The notes under the pieces are model-generated. The model had not been told where the DNA came from. It did not search any database and worked only from the letters and a program-made list of their open reading frames with translations. Position numbers and translations under genes: made by a program. 64,000 bases of DNA from Deltaproteobacteria bacterium (lineage in GTDB: Bacteria; Myxococcota; Kuafuiibacteriia; Kuafuiibacteriales; Kuafuiibacteriaceae). Positions 54,901 through 63,277 of this stretch are shown here, piece by piece; positions within the stretch are counted from its first letter, which is position 1; each line of letters opens with the position of its first letter. The stretch is taken from the NCBI GenBank assembly GCA_016703535.1, contig JADJBV010000002.1:806001-870000 (forward strand). Direction: 5' to 3'.

Positions 54901-56211
54901 GGGCGAGGCCGCGTAGGTGGTGCCGACGCCGAAGGTGACGTCGTCGACGCTGCCGTCATCGTATTCGGCGAGCACCAGGAGTTGAACCACTCCGCCGACG
55001 GCGACGGTGATCGGATCGGGCTGGATCGAGACCCGCACCAGGTTCCGGCTGGGCACGACCTCGACGAAGGCCAAAGCGATGAAGTTGCCGTTCTGGATCC
55101 GGATCTCGACGCTGCCCAGGTTGCGCCCCGAGACCACGCCGTTGGGCGTCACCCGGGCGACGTTGGCGTCGGAGGTGGCGTAGGTGGTGCCAGTGGCTCG
55201 ATTGGTGAGATCGGCTTGGGTCCCGTCGAGATAGAAGCCGGTGACCCGCAGCTGGCGCCGGTCCCCGACGCCGAGGCGAGAGAAGGGCGGCTGTACGTCC
55301 AGGCCTACGAGCTCGGCGGAGGGCGGCCGCACCGAGACCTGGGCCGCTGCCGTGAAGCCGCGAAACACGGCGGTGACCTGGGCGGCGCCCGCTTGGCGCT
55401 GAGCGGTCACGTTGCCTTGGGAATCGACCCCGGCCACGTTGCGGTCGCTGGAGGTGAACCCAAGCTCCGGGCCCGGCCCGATCAGTTCTTCGCTTCCCGA
55501 GGCGCGGCGGCCCCGGACCTCCAGCCGGCTTGCCTCGCCGAACTCCAGATCCAGCCGCTCCGGCGCCACCACGATCCCCACGAACTCGTCGCCGGTGGCG
55601 GTGACTGTCACCGAGAAGGTCTGGTTGACGGAGCCGTTGCCGATCCCGACGAAGGTGCCCCCGGATTGCAGTCCGGTGAGGAGGCCATCGGGGCTGATCG
55701 AGGCCATGTTGACCGATTGGATCCCGTAGGTGGTGCCGCTGCGGGCCCGGGTCAGATCCAAGGTCGTGCCGTCGCTCAGCCTTCCCGTGACCGTAAGTTG
55801 CACCGAGCCGCCGACCGGGACGGTGATCGGCGAAGGCGCAACCTCCAGGCCGACCAAGGTCCCAGCCCGGACCTCGAGGACCACCTCGGCGATCAAGGCC
55901 TGATAGGTGGCCCGGAGCGTGACCTTCCCCGCGGCCAAGGCCTTGCCGGTCCCGTCACGTTGAACCTGGATCAGGTCGGCGGGGCTGGTGGTCACCTCCA
56001 ACAGCGCGTCGCCCAGGACGCTGCGGGTTTGCTCCGGGGTCTCGTAGACCACGTCGAAGCGGAAGTTTTGGTCCCGGTAGAGGGTGGCGCCGTCGGTGGC
56101 GATCCGCAGGGACGGGGCCTTGGACTGACCGATGCCGGTGAGGTCACGCCCACATCCGAGGGAGGCGAGTAGAGCAGCAACGAGTGCCGTGGAGCGAAGG
56201 GCAAGACGCAT
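51955..56211 (-). CDS. Giant lipoprotein: Ig-like (BIG2-type) repeats, IPT/TIG domains and glycine-rich C-terminus
   Basis: 1418 residues from ATG 56211 (GGAAGG upstream, lipobox LLASLGC). About nine BIG2-like beta domains follow, each with a VAVGGxVQL or equivalent opening, a DGSxxDVTF middle and an SPDGxxxGxxxGxxxxxA end. Then come two IPT/TIG-like domains (SVSPNVLQIGSNGASVVLVGSGFFPGDQV, SYSPRALIIGSSIQVTV). The last 330 residues begin with a short beta-helix-like stretch (NVFGDVTINTGGRIVGSG) and go into a very glycine-rich region (GGDGGPGGGGGGGGADG) resembling a collapsible spacer. No enzyme motif. Its architecture matches bacterial adhesins and surface-layer-like filament proteins. Confidence 0.83.
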   Translation of the reverse strand: MRLALRSTALVAALLASLGCGRDLTGIGQSKAPSLRIATDGATLYRDQNFRFDVVYETPEQTRSVLGDALLEVTTSPADLIQVQRDGTGKALAAGKVTLRATYQALIAEVVLEVRAGTLVGLEVAPSPITVPVGGSVQLTVTGRLSDGTTLDLTRARSGTTYGIQSVNMASISPDGLLTGLQSGGTFVGIGNGSVNQTFSVTVTATGDEFVGIVVAPERLDLEFGEASRLEVRGRRASGSEELIGPGPELGFTSSDRNVAGVDSQGNVTAQRQAGAAQVTAVFRGFTAAAQVSVRPPSAELVGLDVQPPFSRLGVGDRRQLRVTGFYLDGTQADLTNRATGTTYATSDANVARVTPNGVVSGRNLGSVEIRIQNGNFIALAFVEVVPSRNLVRVSIQPDPITVAVGGVVQLLVLAEYDDGSVDDVTFGVGTTYAASPRGLVNLSPDGLVFGLQSGRGEIRATFDGQTASATLLVGGGQLAFLTLLAPSVVEVGVTNLVQVIANFTDGSQQDVTFDPALSLSTNSPRILNVSPGQITGRRPGQAFLTAVYQGFVAEQPVTVFDANDPVVGLFFSPSGLTMPVGQTTFVSVFAEFASGNVLDVSGDPSLTIFTNGALSAFQTGGGIQVDALAPGNAEVVAQFFGLGAVLPVFVAPLTPDQLLIVGPSQLQVLQQGNFVVFLIDQQGNFTDITFDPSLQLSVQGPLSVLAGGVVVGTASGNGILTAQFGGLTATKPIRVTSQPDPVVSIRFQPPVLNLLVGQAGFVQVIGVTASGAEVDLTFDNDISYSFSGPIFPFPDVGSIRIEAQGNGQGFVLATYDGGPVPVSANMVVNIGGMVVPVNIILNAPTQIDLNQGPVPYSVTVFFSDGSVQDVTFDPQTQVTSSDQQVLQVSIPFLVPISPGFVSVDASFQGISTAVRIEVIRNQPPILFSVSPNVLQIGSNGASVVLVGSGFFPGDQVLVDGIPVSSVFIDSGTIEVTVPRQLLTESGPISIQVSSAAGLSNGLELERNTAPVVLSYSPRALIIGSSIQVTVIGRGLRLLTMAAPPGMAITGYSDRNDGLVLQFNLRAGINSNLGPAIVSLSNTFGSTTLTFDVQPNGGQPNLVVNAGQTLTLSGTNVFGDVTINTGGRIVGSGQEALAIIATGDIIVRGVIEVNGRNGQNGLNDPRRGGDGGPGGGGGGGGADGNSAAPAAGGDGAPPGFPASPGQGSGTPAGNGGGVGAGAGGAFGCGVAGGGGGFAGSGGNGGGDLGPGTGGNGGLAGSAGSLFQGGTGGGGGSTCGNGSGGGGGGGGGVLLLQVSTGRTIQIDGSLRANGGQGGDGFGGTGAGGGGSGGRIQIVAPSGTIIVNDTISAAGGDGGDGDFGATGGGGGGGVIELDATGGSVTAALGLLDVPGGDEGTPNGMGAPGLAGSVGQVIVQP
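52080..52730 (-). repeat. Glycine-codon-rich low-complexity tract
   Basis: On the coding (minus) strand this stretch is dominated by GGC and GGT codons with short Ala, Ser and Asn insertions, so on the plus strand it reads as GCC/CCG/CCA repeats. It encodes the glycine-rich domain of the 1418-residue lipoprotein. Units vary in length and are not exact copies, unlike a CRISPR or satellite array. Confidence 0.8.
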
Positions 56212-56322
56212 AGGCCTTCCGATGATACTGCGGTTGACACACTCCGGGCAGAAACCTAGCGTGCCCGCGTATCTTCGACCCAAGTCCAGGCATCGCCTGG
56301 GGCTTTGGGCTCAGGCGACCCG

Positions 56323-58305
56323 ATGTCCAGCGTAAAAAAAGCCCAACTCGACCGAACCGAGGGCCCTGCCGCCGAGGCCTCCCCCGCCGCCTCGACCCCC
56401 GCCCCCTGGCTGGCCTGGGTCCGGACCAAGATCCCCGACGAAAAAACCGCGGTCATCGCCACCCTGATCTTGGGGGCCCTCCTCTTCTTCCCATACTTAG
56501 GGACCACCGGCCTCTGGGATCCCTGGGAGACCCACTACGGTGAGGTCGCCCGGGAGATGATCGTCCGCGACGACTACGTCTATCCGTACTGGGAGAGCGC
56601 CTACTTCTTCTCCAAGCCGGCCCTCTCGATGTGGCTGATGGTCATCGGGATGTGGGTCGTCGGCGCCGAGTCGCCGGCCCCCGATCAACCCCTGGGCGAG
56701 TGGACCGAGTGGGGCATGCGCATGCCCTTCGCGCTGATCGCCATCGCCTCCTTGTGGGCGGTGTACCGGATCGGTCGCCAGCTGCGGAGCCGGGAAGCCG
56801 GCCTGTTTTCGGTGGTGGTGCTGGCGTCTTCGGCCCAGTTCATCTTCATCGGCAAACAAGCGATGGTCGACATGCCGACCGTCGGCTTCCTCACCGTCTC
56901 GTTGGCGTTTTTCATCGCCGCGGTCTTCGATCAAGAAGAGGACGGGCCCGCCAACAGCAAACAGAAGGGCTGGGCCATCGGTGGATTTTCCCTTGCGTTG
57001 TTCCCCCAGCTGATGGCCATCGGCCGGGAGATGCGCTCCACCACCGATCTGTTGCCGGTGTTGGGCGCGGCGGTCTTGGGCTTGGCCTTCGTGGCCGGCA
57101 TCGCCCTCAAGGCCTCGCGCCGGGACACCTATTTGGTCGGCTTCTACACCTGCATGGGCCTCGCCACCTTGGCTAAGGGCCCGGTCGCGTTGTTGATCGT
57201 CGGCCCGACGGTGATCGTCTACATGGCCTTCTCCGGCGACTGGCGCATCCTGCTTCGGAGCAAGGTGTTGATCGGCGGGATCATGTTCCTCTTGGTCGGC
57301 GCCCCTTGGTACGTCACCCTCAGTCTATTCAGTGGAAGGGATGACGAGGGCAAGACCTTCGTCCAGCGCTTCTGGCTCCACGACACCTTCGGTCGCTTCG
57401 GCGCTGGCGTCCACGGCGATCGGGCCGGCCTCGGCTACTTCATCGAGCAGCTGGCCTACGGCATGTTCCCCTGGATCGCGGTGATCCCCGCGGCCCTGGG
57501 CATGGCGGCCCGAACCTCGGAAGAAGAGCGACCTGAGCGGCAACGCCAGGGCATCTTGTTCGTCCTGATCTGGGCGGTCCTTGGCTACACCATGTTGACC
57601 ATGTCCCAGACCAAGTTCCACCACTACATCTTCCCGGTGGTGCCGGCCTTGGCCATCTTGGTTGGGCTTTGGCTGGAGCGGGTGGCCCAAGACCCGGCCA
57701 AACACCTGCGGGGGTGGAGCGCCCTGTTGATGGTCTCCCTCTTTGCGGTGGCGGCCCGGGACCTGATCAACGAACCCCAACACCTGGTGAACCTCTTCAC
57801 CTACAAGTACGACCGCGATTACCCAAGGGAGCTGGACCCGGAGAAGTTCCTGGTCCCCCTGATCGCGGTGAGCGGCGTGGCCCTGGCTTGGTTCTGGTAC
57901 GACAAGAAGAAGGACCAGGTGTTGTTGGCCTTTGTGGCGACCGCGGTGGTGTTCGGCGCCTGGATCTCTCACTATCACTTCAACATGCTCAGCCCCCACT
58001 GGGGACAGGCCCACCTCTTCAAGACCTACTTCTCGGAGCGCAAAGGCGACGAGCCGATCTACGCCTACCAGCTCAACTGGCGCGGTGAGACCTTCTACAG
58101 CCGCAACCGGATCTTGCAGGTCAAAGAGGGCGGGGCCAACGAGCGGATGCGGTCCTTGGTGGATCGTCCGGGGCGGGAGTTCATCATCACCGAACAATCT
58201 CGGTTCCACACCCTGAAGGGCGTGTTGTCGGCGGACAAACGGGACAAAATCCAGATCTTGGACCGTTCCAACAACAAGTTTTATCTTTGCGTCGTCGAGG
58301 AGTGA
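56323..58305 (+). CDS. ArnT-like glycosyltransferase (GT39/PMT superfamily), integral membrane
   Basis: 660 residues from ATG 56323; a TTG at 56305 adds six residues. The N-terminal loop has WDPWETHYGEVAREM, where Asp and Glu are the catalytic acidic pair of the superfamily. About ten or eleven membrane helices follow (TAVIATLILGALLFFPYL, GFLTVSLAFFIAAVF, VGFYTCMGLATLAKGPVALLIVG, ILFVLIWAVLGYTMLTM), ending in a soluble periplasmic tail of about 140 residues. ArnT-type enzymes move sugars from polyprenyl carriers onto lipid A, other glycolipids or proteins. It is coupled downstream to a membrane phosphoesterase 4 bases away. Confidence 0.9.
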   Translation: MSSVKKAQLDRTEGPAAEASPAASTPAPWLAWVRTKIPDEKTAVIATLILGALLFFPYLGTTGLWDPWETHYGEVAREMIVRDDYVYPYWESAYFFSKPALSMWLMVIGMWVVGAESPAPDQPLGEWTEWGMRMPFALIAIASLWAVYRIGRQLRSREAGLFSVVVLASSAQFIFIGKQAMVDMPTVGFLTVSLAFFIAAVFDQEEDGPANSKQKGWAIGGFSLALFPQLMAIGREMRSTTDLLPVLGAAVLGLAFVAGIALKASRRDTYLVGFYTCMGLATLAKGPVALLIVGPTVIVYMAFSGDWRILLRSKVLIGGIMFLLVGAPWYVTLSLFSGRDDEGKTFVQRFWLHDTFGRFGAGVHGDRAGLGYFIEQLAYGMFPWIAVIPAALGMAARTSEEERPERQRQGILFVLIWAVLGYTMLTMSQTKFHHYIFPVVPALAILVGLWLERVAQDPAKHLRGWSALLMVSLFAVAARDLINEPQHLVNLFTYKYDRDYPRELDPEKFLVPLIAVSGVALAWFWYDKKKDQVLLAFVATAVVFGAWISHYHFNMLSPHWGQAHLFKTYFSERKGDEPIYAYQLNWRGETFYSRNRILQVKEGGANERMRSLVDRPGREFIITEQSRFHTLKGVLSADKRDKIQILDRSNNKFYLCVVEE

Positions 58306-58309
58306 ACGG

Positions 58310-59851
58310 TTGAGCACCGAGTCCCAGAACCGGAGGTTGTTGGTCGTCTCCGACATGCACCTCGGTCGGGACTGCAAAGAGATCACCGGCTTCATCCGCA
58401 ACGTCCGCCCCGATCAGGAGTTCGACCGGGCCTTCACGGACATGCTCGACCTCTACACCCTCGGCAAAGAGCGGGAGTGGCGGTTGGTGCTCGCCGGTGA
58501 CTTCATCGACTTCGTCGAGGTCGTGGTGGCCCCGGCCAAACAAGGGCCCTTGGATCTGATCCTCTCCTTCGAGGTCACCGAAGAGGAGCGGGCCTTTGGT
58601 TTGGGCAGCGAGGCCGAACGGGCCCTCTACAAGCTGGAGAAGACCTTCGAGTACCACCAAGACTTCTTCGTGCGCCTGGGCCGCTTCGTGCGGGACGGCG
58701 GCGAGGTGGTGGTCTTGCGCGGCAACCACGACGCCGAGTTCCACTGGAAGAAAGTGCAGCGGGTCTTTCGCCGCACCTTGGCGGACCTGGCCTTCCGGGG
58801 CCTCCAGCTGGACGTCGACGAGACCTTGGATCGTCGGGAGGAATTCCAGTCTCGGATCAGCTTCGCGCCCTGGATCTACTACGAACCCGGCCGGGTCTAT
58901 ATCGAACACGGCCACCAGTACGACGTGTACTGCTCCTTCGATCACCAGCTTTATCCGATCAGCCCGACCGATCCGAAGCGCATCGACACGCCGCTCTTCG
59001 CCTTTGCCATGCGCTACTTCGTCAACATGTTGACGGACTTTGCCGCCAGCAACGCCGACGTCTGGACCGCCAAAGACTACCTGAACTGGCTGTCCAAGAA
59101 GGGCCCGGCCGGCTTGTTGTACACCGCCCGCATGGGCTTGGGCGCCAGCTTGCGCTTGTTGCTCTACGCGGGGCACTTCACCTTGGGGCGGGTGCGCCGC
59201 TACGGGAAAGAACACGCCAAAAACCTGGCCGAAGAGGCGGCCCGGTTCTCTTTGCCCGTCGAGAAGTTGAGCCAGGTCGATCAACTCCACCACACGCCGG
59301 TCAACCGGAACCTCTCGGAGTTGATGCGACTCTTGTTCCTGGACCGCATCCTCTTGGCCGCCGGCGCCTTGACCATGGTGATGTTGGTCTTGTTGGTCGC
59401 CGAAAATCCCTGGTGGGAGCTGGCGGGCATCGTGGCCACTGGGCTGGTCGCCTGGCAGATCAACCGCAAGCTCCAGCCCCGCCGCTTCTTCGTGCCGGGC
59501 CCCAAACAGGCCCAAGCCGCCAAGAAGATCGGCGATCTATTGGATGTACCGCTGGTGGTCATGGGCCACAGCCACTCCCGGCGCTTGACCGACATCGGCT
59601 CGGGTCGCCGCTACATGAACACCGGCTGTTGGTTGCCGCCTCTGCCCGGGGCCGATCACAAAGACCCGACCCAACCTTGCTCCTGCAAGTTGTCTCACCT
59701 GGTCATCGATCAGACCGCCGAATTGCGGGTCTTCTGCAAGGCCGCCAAGACCGTACGCATCGCTGACCTCGACGTGACCAAACCAAGCGTCGGCGACAGC
59801 GAGGTCGATCCCATGCACTCAGTGGATATGGCCGTCTCGGGCAGCCGTTGA
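58310..59851 (+). CDS. Metallophosphoesterase with membrane helices inserted in the catalytic domain
   Basis: 513 residues from TTG 58310 with GAGGAG upstream. Calcineurin-like motifs: SDMHLG (Asp15, His17), AGDFIDF (Asp64), RGNHD (Asn139, His140), EHGH (His200, His202) and GHSHSRRL (His420, His422). The last two blocks normally lie close; here about 215 residues intervene, including two hydrophobic helices (about 345-363 and 368-384, the second LAGIVATGLVAW). The catalytic halves must therefore fold around a membrane hairpin. It follows the ArnT-like gene and may act on lipid-linked phosphates. The final 65 residues are acidic and may be regulatory. Confidence 0.85.
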   Translation: MSTESQNRRLLVVSDMHLGRDCKEITGFIRNVRPDQEFDRAFTDMLDLYTLGKEREWRLVLAGDFIDFVEVVVAPAKQGPLDLILSFEVTEEERAFGLGSEAERALYKLEKTFEYHQDFFVRLGRFVRDGGEVVVLRGNHDAEFHWKKVQRVFRRTLADLAFRGLQLDVDETLDRREEFQSRISFAPWIYYEPGRVYIEHGHQYDVYCSFDHQLYPISPTDPKRIDTPLFAFAMRYFVNMLTDFAASNADVWTAKDYLNWLSKKGPAGLLYTARMGLGASLRLLLYAGHFTLGRVRRYGKEHAKNLAEEAARFSLPVEKLSQVDQLHHTPVNRNLSELMRLLFLDRILLAAGALTMVMLVLLVAENPWWELAGIVATGLVAWQINRKLQPRRFFVPGPKQAQAAKKIGDLLDVPLVVMGHSHSRRLTDIGSGRRYMNTGCWLPPLPGADHKDPTQPCSCKLSHLVIDQTAELRVFCKAAKTVRIADLDVTKPSVGDSEVDPMHSVDMAVSGSR

Positions 59852-61009
59852 TCACCAAAGCCGCTGGAGCGCTCGGTACGCCTCTCGCGGCGTGCGATCC
59901 AGCTCCACCAGGCCCCACCACTCTTCGTTGAAGGTCTGATCGGGATAAGGTCCTCCGCCGGGGGCGACCCCGCCCACGTCTTGCCGATCGGCCTGCCCGG
60001 CGCCGTCTTTCCACCACTCGTCACACCACTCGAACAAGGCGCCCCCCGAAGCCACCCCGCCTTGGCCCGTCCAGTGGGCTTAGATCTCCATCGCCAAGGT
60101 GGTGACCGCCAGGGCTTGGGCCGCTTGGTCTTCGCCCGGCAAGTTGGCGTTGTAGGCGTCGGCCCCGTATTCAGCCAAAAACATGGGTTTGGTGCTCCGC
60201 TCCTCATAACGATCGAAGAGGTCGTAGAAGCTGAGGCCGCGATAGGCGTTGATCCCAAAGGCATCCACCCGCGGCATGGCGGCGATGGTCTCGGGCGAGG
60301 GCAACTCGCCGTAGACGGTGGCGATCGGGTGCAGCGGGTCGACGGCGCGGATCCGCTGGGCCACGTCGTTGAGCCGAGCCAAGGCGTCCGCGTGGCTCAT
60401 CCCCACGTAGAGCCCGTTGTAGTTCCACTCGTTGCCGATCAACCACATCAAGATCGCCGGGTGATCGGCCAAGGCCTGGACCCGGGGGCCGACCACCTCG
60501 GGGCCTTCGCCGCCATACGCGTAGACGGTCATCAACACCCGGAGCCCCTTCGACCACAAGACGTCGAGCACGGCCCGATCGTCGATGGTGGTGTAGGTCC
60601 GGACCACGTTGATCCCGGCCGCCACCATCATGGTCGAGTCGCCCTCGACGGTGGCGGCGAACTCCAGCCCTTGGGGGTGGGTGCCGCCTCGCCGCACTGG
60701 GTTCCAGCCGACGCCGCGGATCAAGAAGGGGGCGCCGTCGACCAAGAGGGTGCGGCCTTCGATCCGGATCCCGCCGCCGTCGTTGGGGGCCGCGTCAACC
60801 CAACTTGCATCTCCTTCACCGGCATCTCCTTCGCCAGCATCTGCGAAGCCGGCGTCGACCTCCTGGGCGTCGACCCGGTGGCCTTGATCGCCCGGGCCCT
60901 GATCCCGTGCCGCCAGATCCGCCGGTCCGGCGTCGAGGCCCTCAACACCGGTGCCGACCTCACCGCAAGCGATGAGCCACAAGAACCCGGTCAAAACTCC
61001 GCCCCGCAT
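59852..61009 (-). pseudogene. Glycosidase-like lipoprotein gene interrupted by an in-frame TAA
   Basis: One frame runs from ATG 61009 to a TGA at 59852-59854, broken by a single TAA at 60080-60082. The start overlaps the upstream DUF1111 stop (TGATG). Before the TAA: a lipobox LIAC, a Gly/Asp-rich linker, then a clan-A glycosidase TIM-barrel half: RGVGWNP, ROTYTT-like RTYTT, LIGNEWNYN (acid/base Glu194) and FLAEYGADAY (nucleophile Glu280). After the TAA: AHWTGQGGVASGGALFEWCDEWWKDG and NEEWWGL, the expected end of such enzymes. The break thus removes the C-terminal quarter. It may be a true nonsense mutation, a sequencing error, or a recoded stop; the last is least likely. The TAA-terminated 309-residue product alone would lack the barrel's end. 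Confidence 0.8.
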
Positions 61010-63225
61010 CACAAGGACCCAAGGAACCGGACCACCAAGGCCCGATCGGCCGCCGAAAGCGCCGCGAACCGATCCCGGGGGCCTTGCGCCTCGCCGCCGT
61101 GCCACAACACCGCCTCCGGGAAGCTGCGGGCCCGGCCATCATGCAGGAGGTGAAGTTCACCGGACACGGTCTCGACCAGGCCGATGCCCCACAACGGCGG
61201 CGTCCGCCATTCCTGCGCATCTTCGCCGCGGCTGTCGTCGGCCAAGCCGGGGCCCAAGTCGTGGAGCAAGAGATCGGTGTACGGGCGGATCGTCTGGTGC
61301 TGGACCTCGACCAAGGGGTGCCGATCACCGGTGCGGGCCTCGGGCACGTGGCAAGCGACGCAGCCGAGCTGCTGAAAGAGCTGCTCACCGCGCTGAACCT
61401 CTGGGTCTTCGAGATCACGCCGCGGCGGGACGGCGGTGAGGCTGACGTAACGCACCAACTTCTCGAAGTCCGAGTTGCCCAGCTCGGCGCCTTCTTGGCC
61501 CGGCATCATCGGGGAGGTCACGCCCAGGTCGGCCTCCAGCGCGTCCGCCACTTGGTGGGCGACGCTGACCTTTTCGGCGCGCCAACCATACCGACCGACC
61601 CGCATGATCCCGGTGCCGGGTTCGCTGATCAGCTGTGGGCGCCCTGAAATCCCGTCGGCGTTGCAGTCCAAGGGGTCGGCGCGGCCGAGGAGATCTTCTT
61701 CGGCGATGGCTTCCAGCAACCCCATCCCGACGAACTGGCGGGCGATCCGCGCCGAAAAGGCCATGGACTGGCCAGGCACCTCAACCACCGGGCGACGCAG
61801 CTCAACGGTGGTGCCGTCGGCCAACTCTACCGATCGCGTTTCGTAGCGGCTGATCACGCCCCGGCCCTCTTGGTTCTGCAGTTGGTTTCCGAAGGTCGGG
61901 TGGCCGTACAACTTGAGCACCATCGACTCCAGGGGCTGACCCACGTCGGCGGGCCGACCGCGGCCGTCGTGTTCGTGGCAATCCACGCAGGCGGTGACGT
62001 TGAAGAGAGGCCCGAGTTTGCCGGCCTGTTCGCTGAAGATCGGGTTGCCGTTTTCGCTGTGGTCACCGTCGTCGAAGCGGGTGTGGAAGAGGCGGCGACC
62101 CTCCAGGAAGGCCTGGACGTTCTCCTCCTGCATGTTGAGCATCATCTGGGAGAAGTAGGTCTCGGGTTCGGCGTAGATGTACGGGATGGTGCCGTCGCCG
62201 CCGGAGCGACCCTCCTCGCCCGGACCCAAGATCCCCGAGGGATCCCGGTTTTCGGGGCTCAGGCCGCCGACGCCGACCCGGTAGCGGAAGGTGTCGGTGT
62301 AGTAGCTGGTCCGGCCTTCGATGGCGTCGGGATCGCCGTCGTTTTGTCCGGCGATGAAGATGCCGAACTCCACCTCGAAGATGTCGCCCACCCGGAGCTC
62401 CCGTTGATCCCGGGCGTTGCGGGTGACCTCGGCCTCCAGGAGTTGGGGCCCGAGTTGGGTCATGCCGCCGTTGGAGTGGAAGACGTTGCCGTCGCCGTAG
62501 ACCTTCCAGGTGCGGAAGTTGGTGCCGGGGCCGTAGGTGCTGACCGGGGCCTCGGGGCGATAGGTCACCTTGAGGCGGCTTCGTCCCGCCGCGACCTCGT
62601 CTTCGATGGTGAAGCCGTAGCTGCGGTTCTCGAAGTAGTGGGGGCCGAAGGTGTTGTAGGTGCCCTCAAGCTCGTGGCGTTGGCGGACGCGCCCGGCGGC
62701 GTGGGTGACGATCACCCCGTCGGGTCGGCGCTCCACGATCGGCCGCTGTGGCGTGGGCGAGTGCAGCGCAGTGTAGCTCCACTTGGGATCTTCGCAGGTG
62801 CCGGGGCCCGGGTTGGGATCGGGGCACGCCGTGGCCACTGGGCGCCCAGCCGCGAAGTAGCCGTGGATCTGCTGGACCTCTTCCGTGGAGATCTGCTCAG
62901 GGCGGAAGGGCGGCATCACCCGACCGCCGGCTCGGACGGTGGCCAACATCTGGGACCAAGTGCCTCGGTAGGCGTAGAGGTCGGGCGCGTTGTTGCTGGA
63001 GGTCCCTTGGGTCACGTGGCACCCGGCGCAGGTCCGGGTGAAGGCGACCGGCGGGGCGTTGACGTTGGGGCCGCAGCTCGTGCCGCCGTCGGTCTCGGCT
63101 GGGGGATCGGGGTTTGGCTCGGGTCGAGGGTTCGGGGTGCCCGCGTCACCCACCGGATCCTCGACCTGGCCCGTGGCCCAACAGCCGGCGACACTCAAGG
63201 CGATCCAAGGTGCGAGGTGCTTCAT
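61009..63225 (-). CDS. DUF1111 family haem oxidoreductase with three CxxCH motifs
   Basis: 738 residues, lipobox SVAGC after a short signal peptide. Haem motifs are CAGCH (66-70), CVDCH (413-417) and CVACH (622-626). The last two belong to the DUF1111 di-haem fold (LFNVTACVDCHEHDGRGRP, LLEAIAEEDLLGRADP, FQQLGCVACHVPEARTG). The first sits in an N-terminal monohaem segment that most DUF1111 proteins lack. It is predicted periplasmic, accepting electrons from an unknown substrate. The stop overlaps the downstream glycosidase start, so an oxidoreductase and a carbohydrate-active gene form one operon. Confidence 0.9.
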   Translation of the reverse strand: MKHLAPWIALSVAGCWATGQVEDPVGDAGTPNPRPEPNPDPPAETDGGTSCGPNVNAPPVAFTRTCAGCHVTQGTSSNNAPDLYAYRGTWSQMLATVRAGGRVMPPFRPEQISTEEVQQIHGYFAAGRPVATACPDPNPGPGTCEDPKWSYTALHSPTPQRPIVERRPDGVIVTHAAGRVRQRHELEGTYNTFGPHYFENRSYGFTIEDEVAAGRSRLKVTYRPEAPVSTYGPGTNFRTWKVYGDGNVFHSNGGMTQLGPQLLEAEVTRNARDQRELRVGDIFEVEFGIFIAGQNDGDPDAIEGRTSYYTDTFRYRVGVGGLSPENRDPSGILGPGEEGRSGGDGTIPYIYAEPETYFSQMMLNMQEENVQAFLEGRRLFHTRFDDGDHSENGNPIFSEQAGKLGPLFNVTACVDCHEHDGRGRPADVGQPLESMVLKLYGHPTFGNQLQNQEGRGVISRYETRSVELADGTTVELRRPVVEVPGQSMAFSARIARQFVGMGLLEAIAEEDLLGRADPLDCNADGISGRPQLISEPGTGIMRVGRYGWRAEKVSVAHQVADALEADLGVTSPMMPGQEGAELGNSDFEKLVRYVSLTAVPPRRDLEDPEVQRGEQLFQQLGCVACHVPEARTGDRHPLVEVQHQTIRPYTDLLLHDLGPGLADDSRGEDAQEWRTPPLWGIGLVETVSGELHLLHDGRARSFPEAVLWHGGEAQGPRDRFAALSAADRALVVRFLGSL

Positions 63226-63277
63226 CGCTCCCAGAGTGGGGACCGGGGCCGATCTTCGTTGAAAAAAAAGCCCGGGA

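Noticed and set aside
57323..57340. GTCTATTCAGTGGAAGG resembling the motif at 15820
   Set aside because: It lies inside the glycosyltransferase coding sequence, matches only loosely, and has no inverted-repeat structure.
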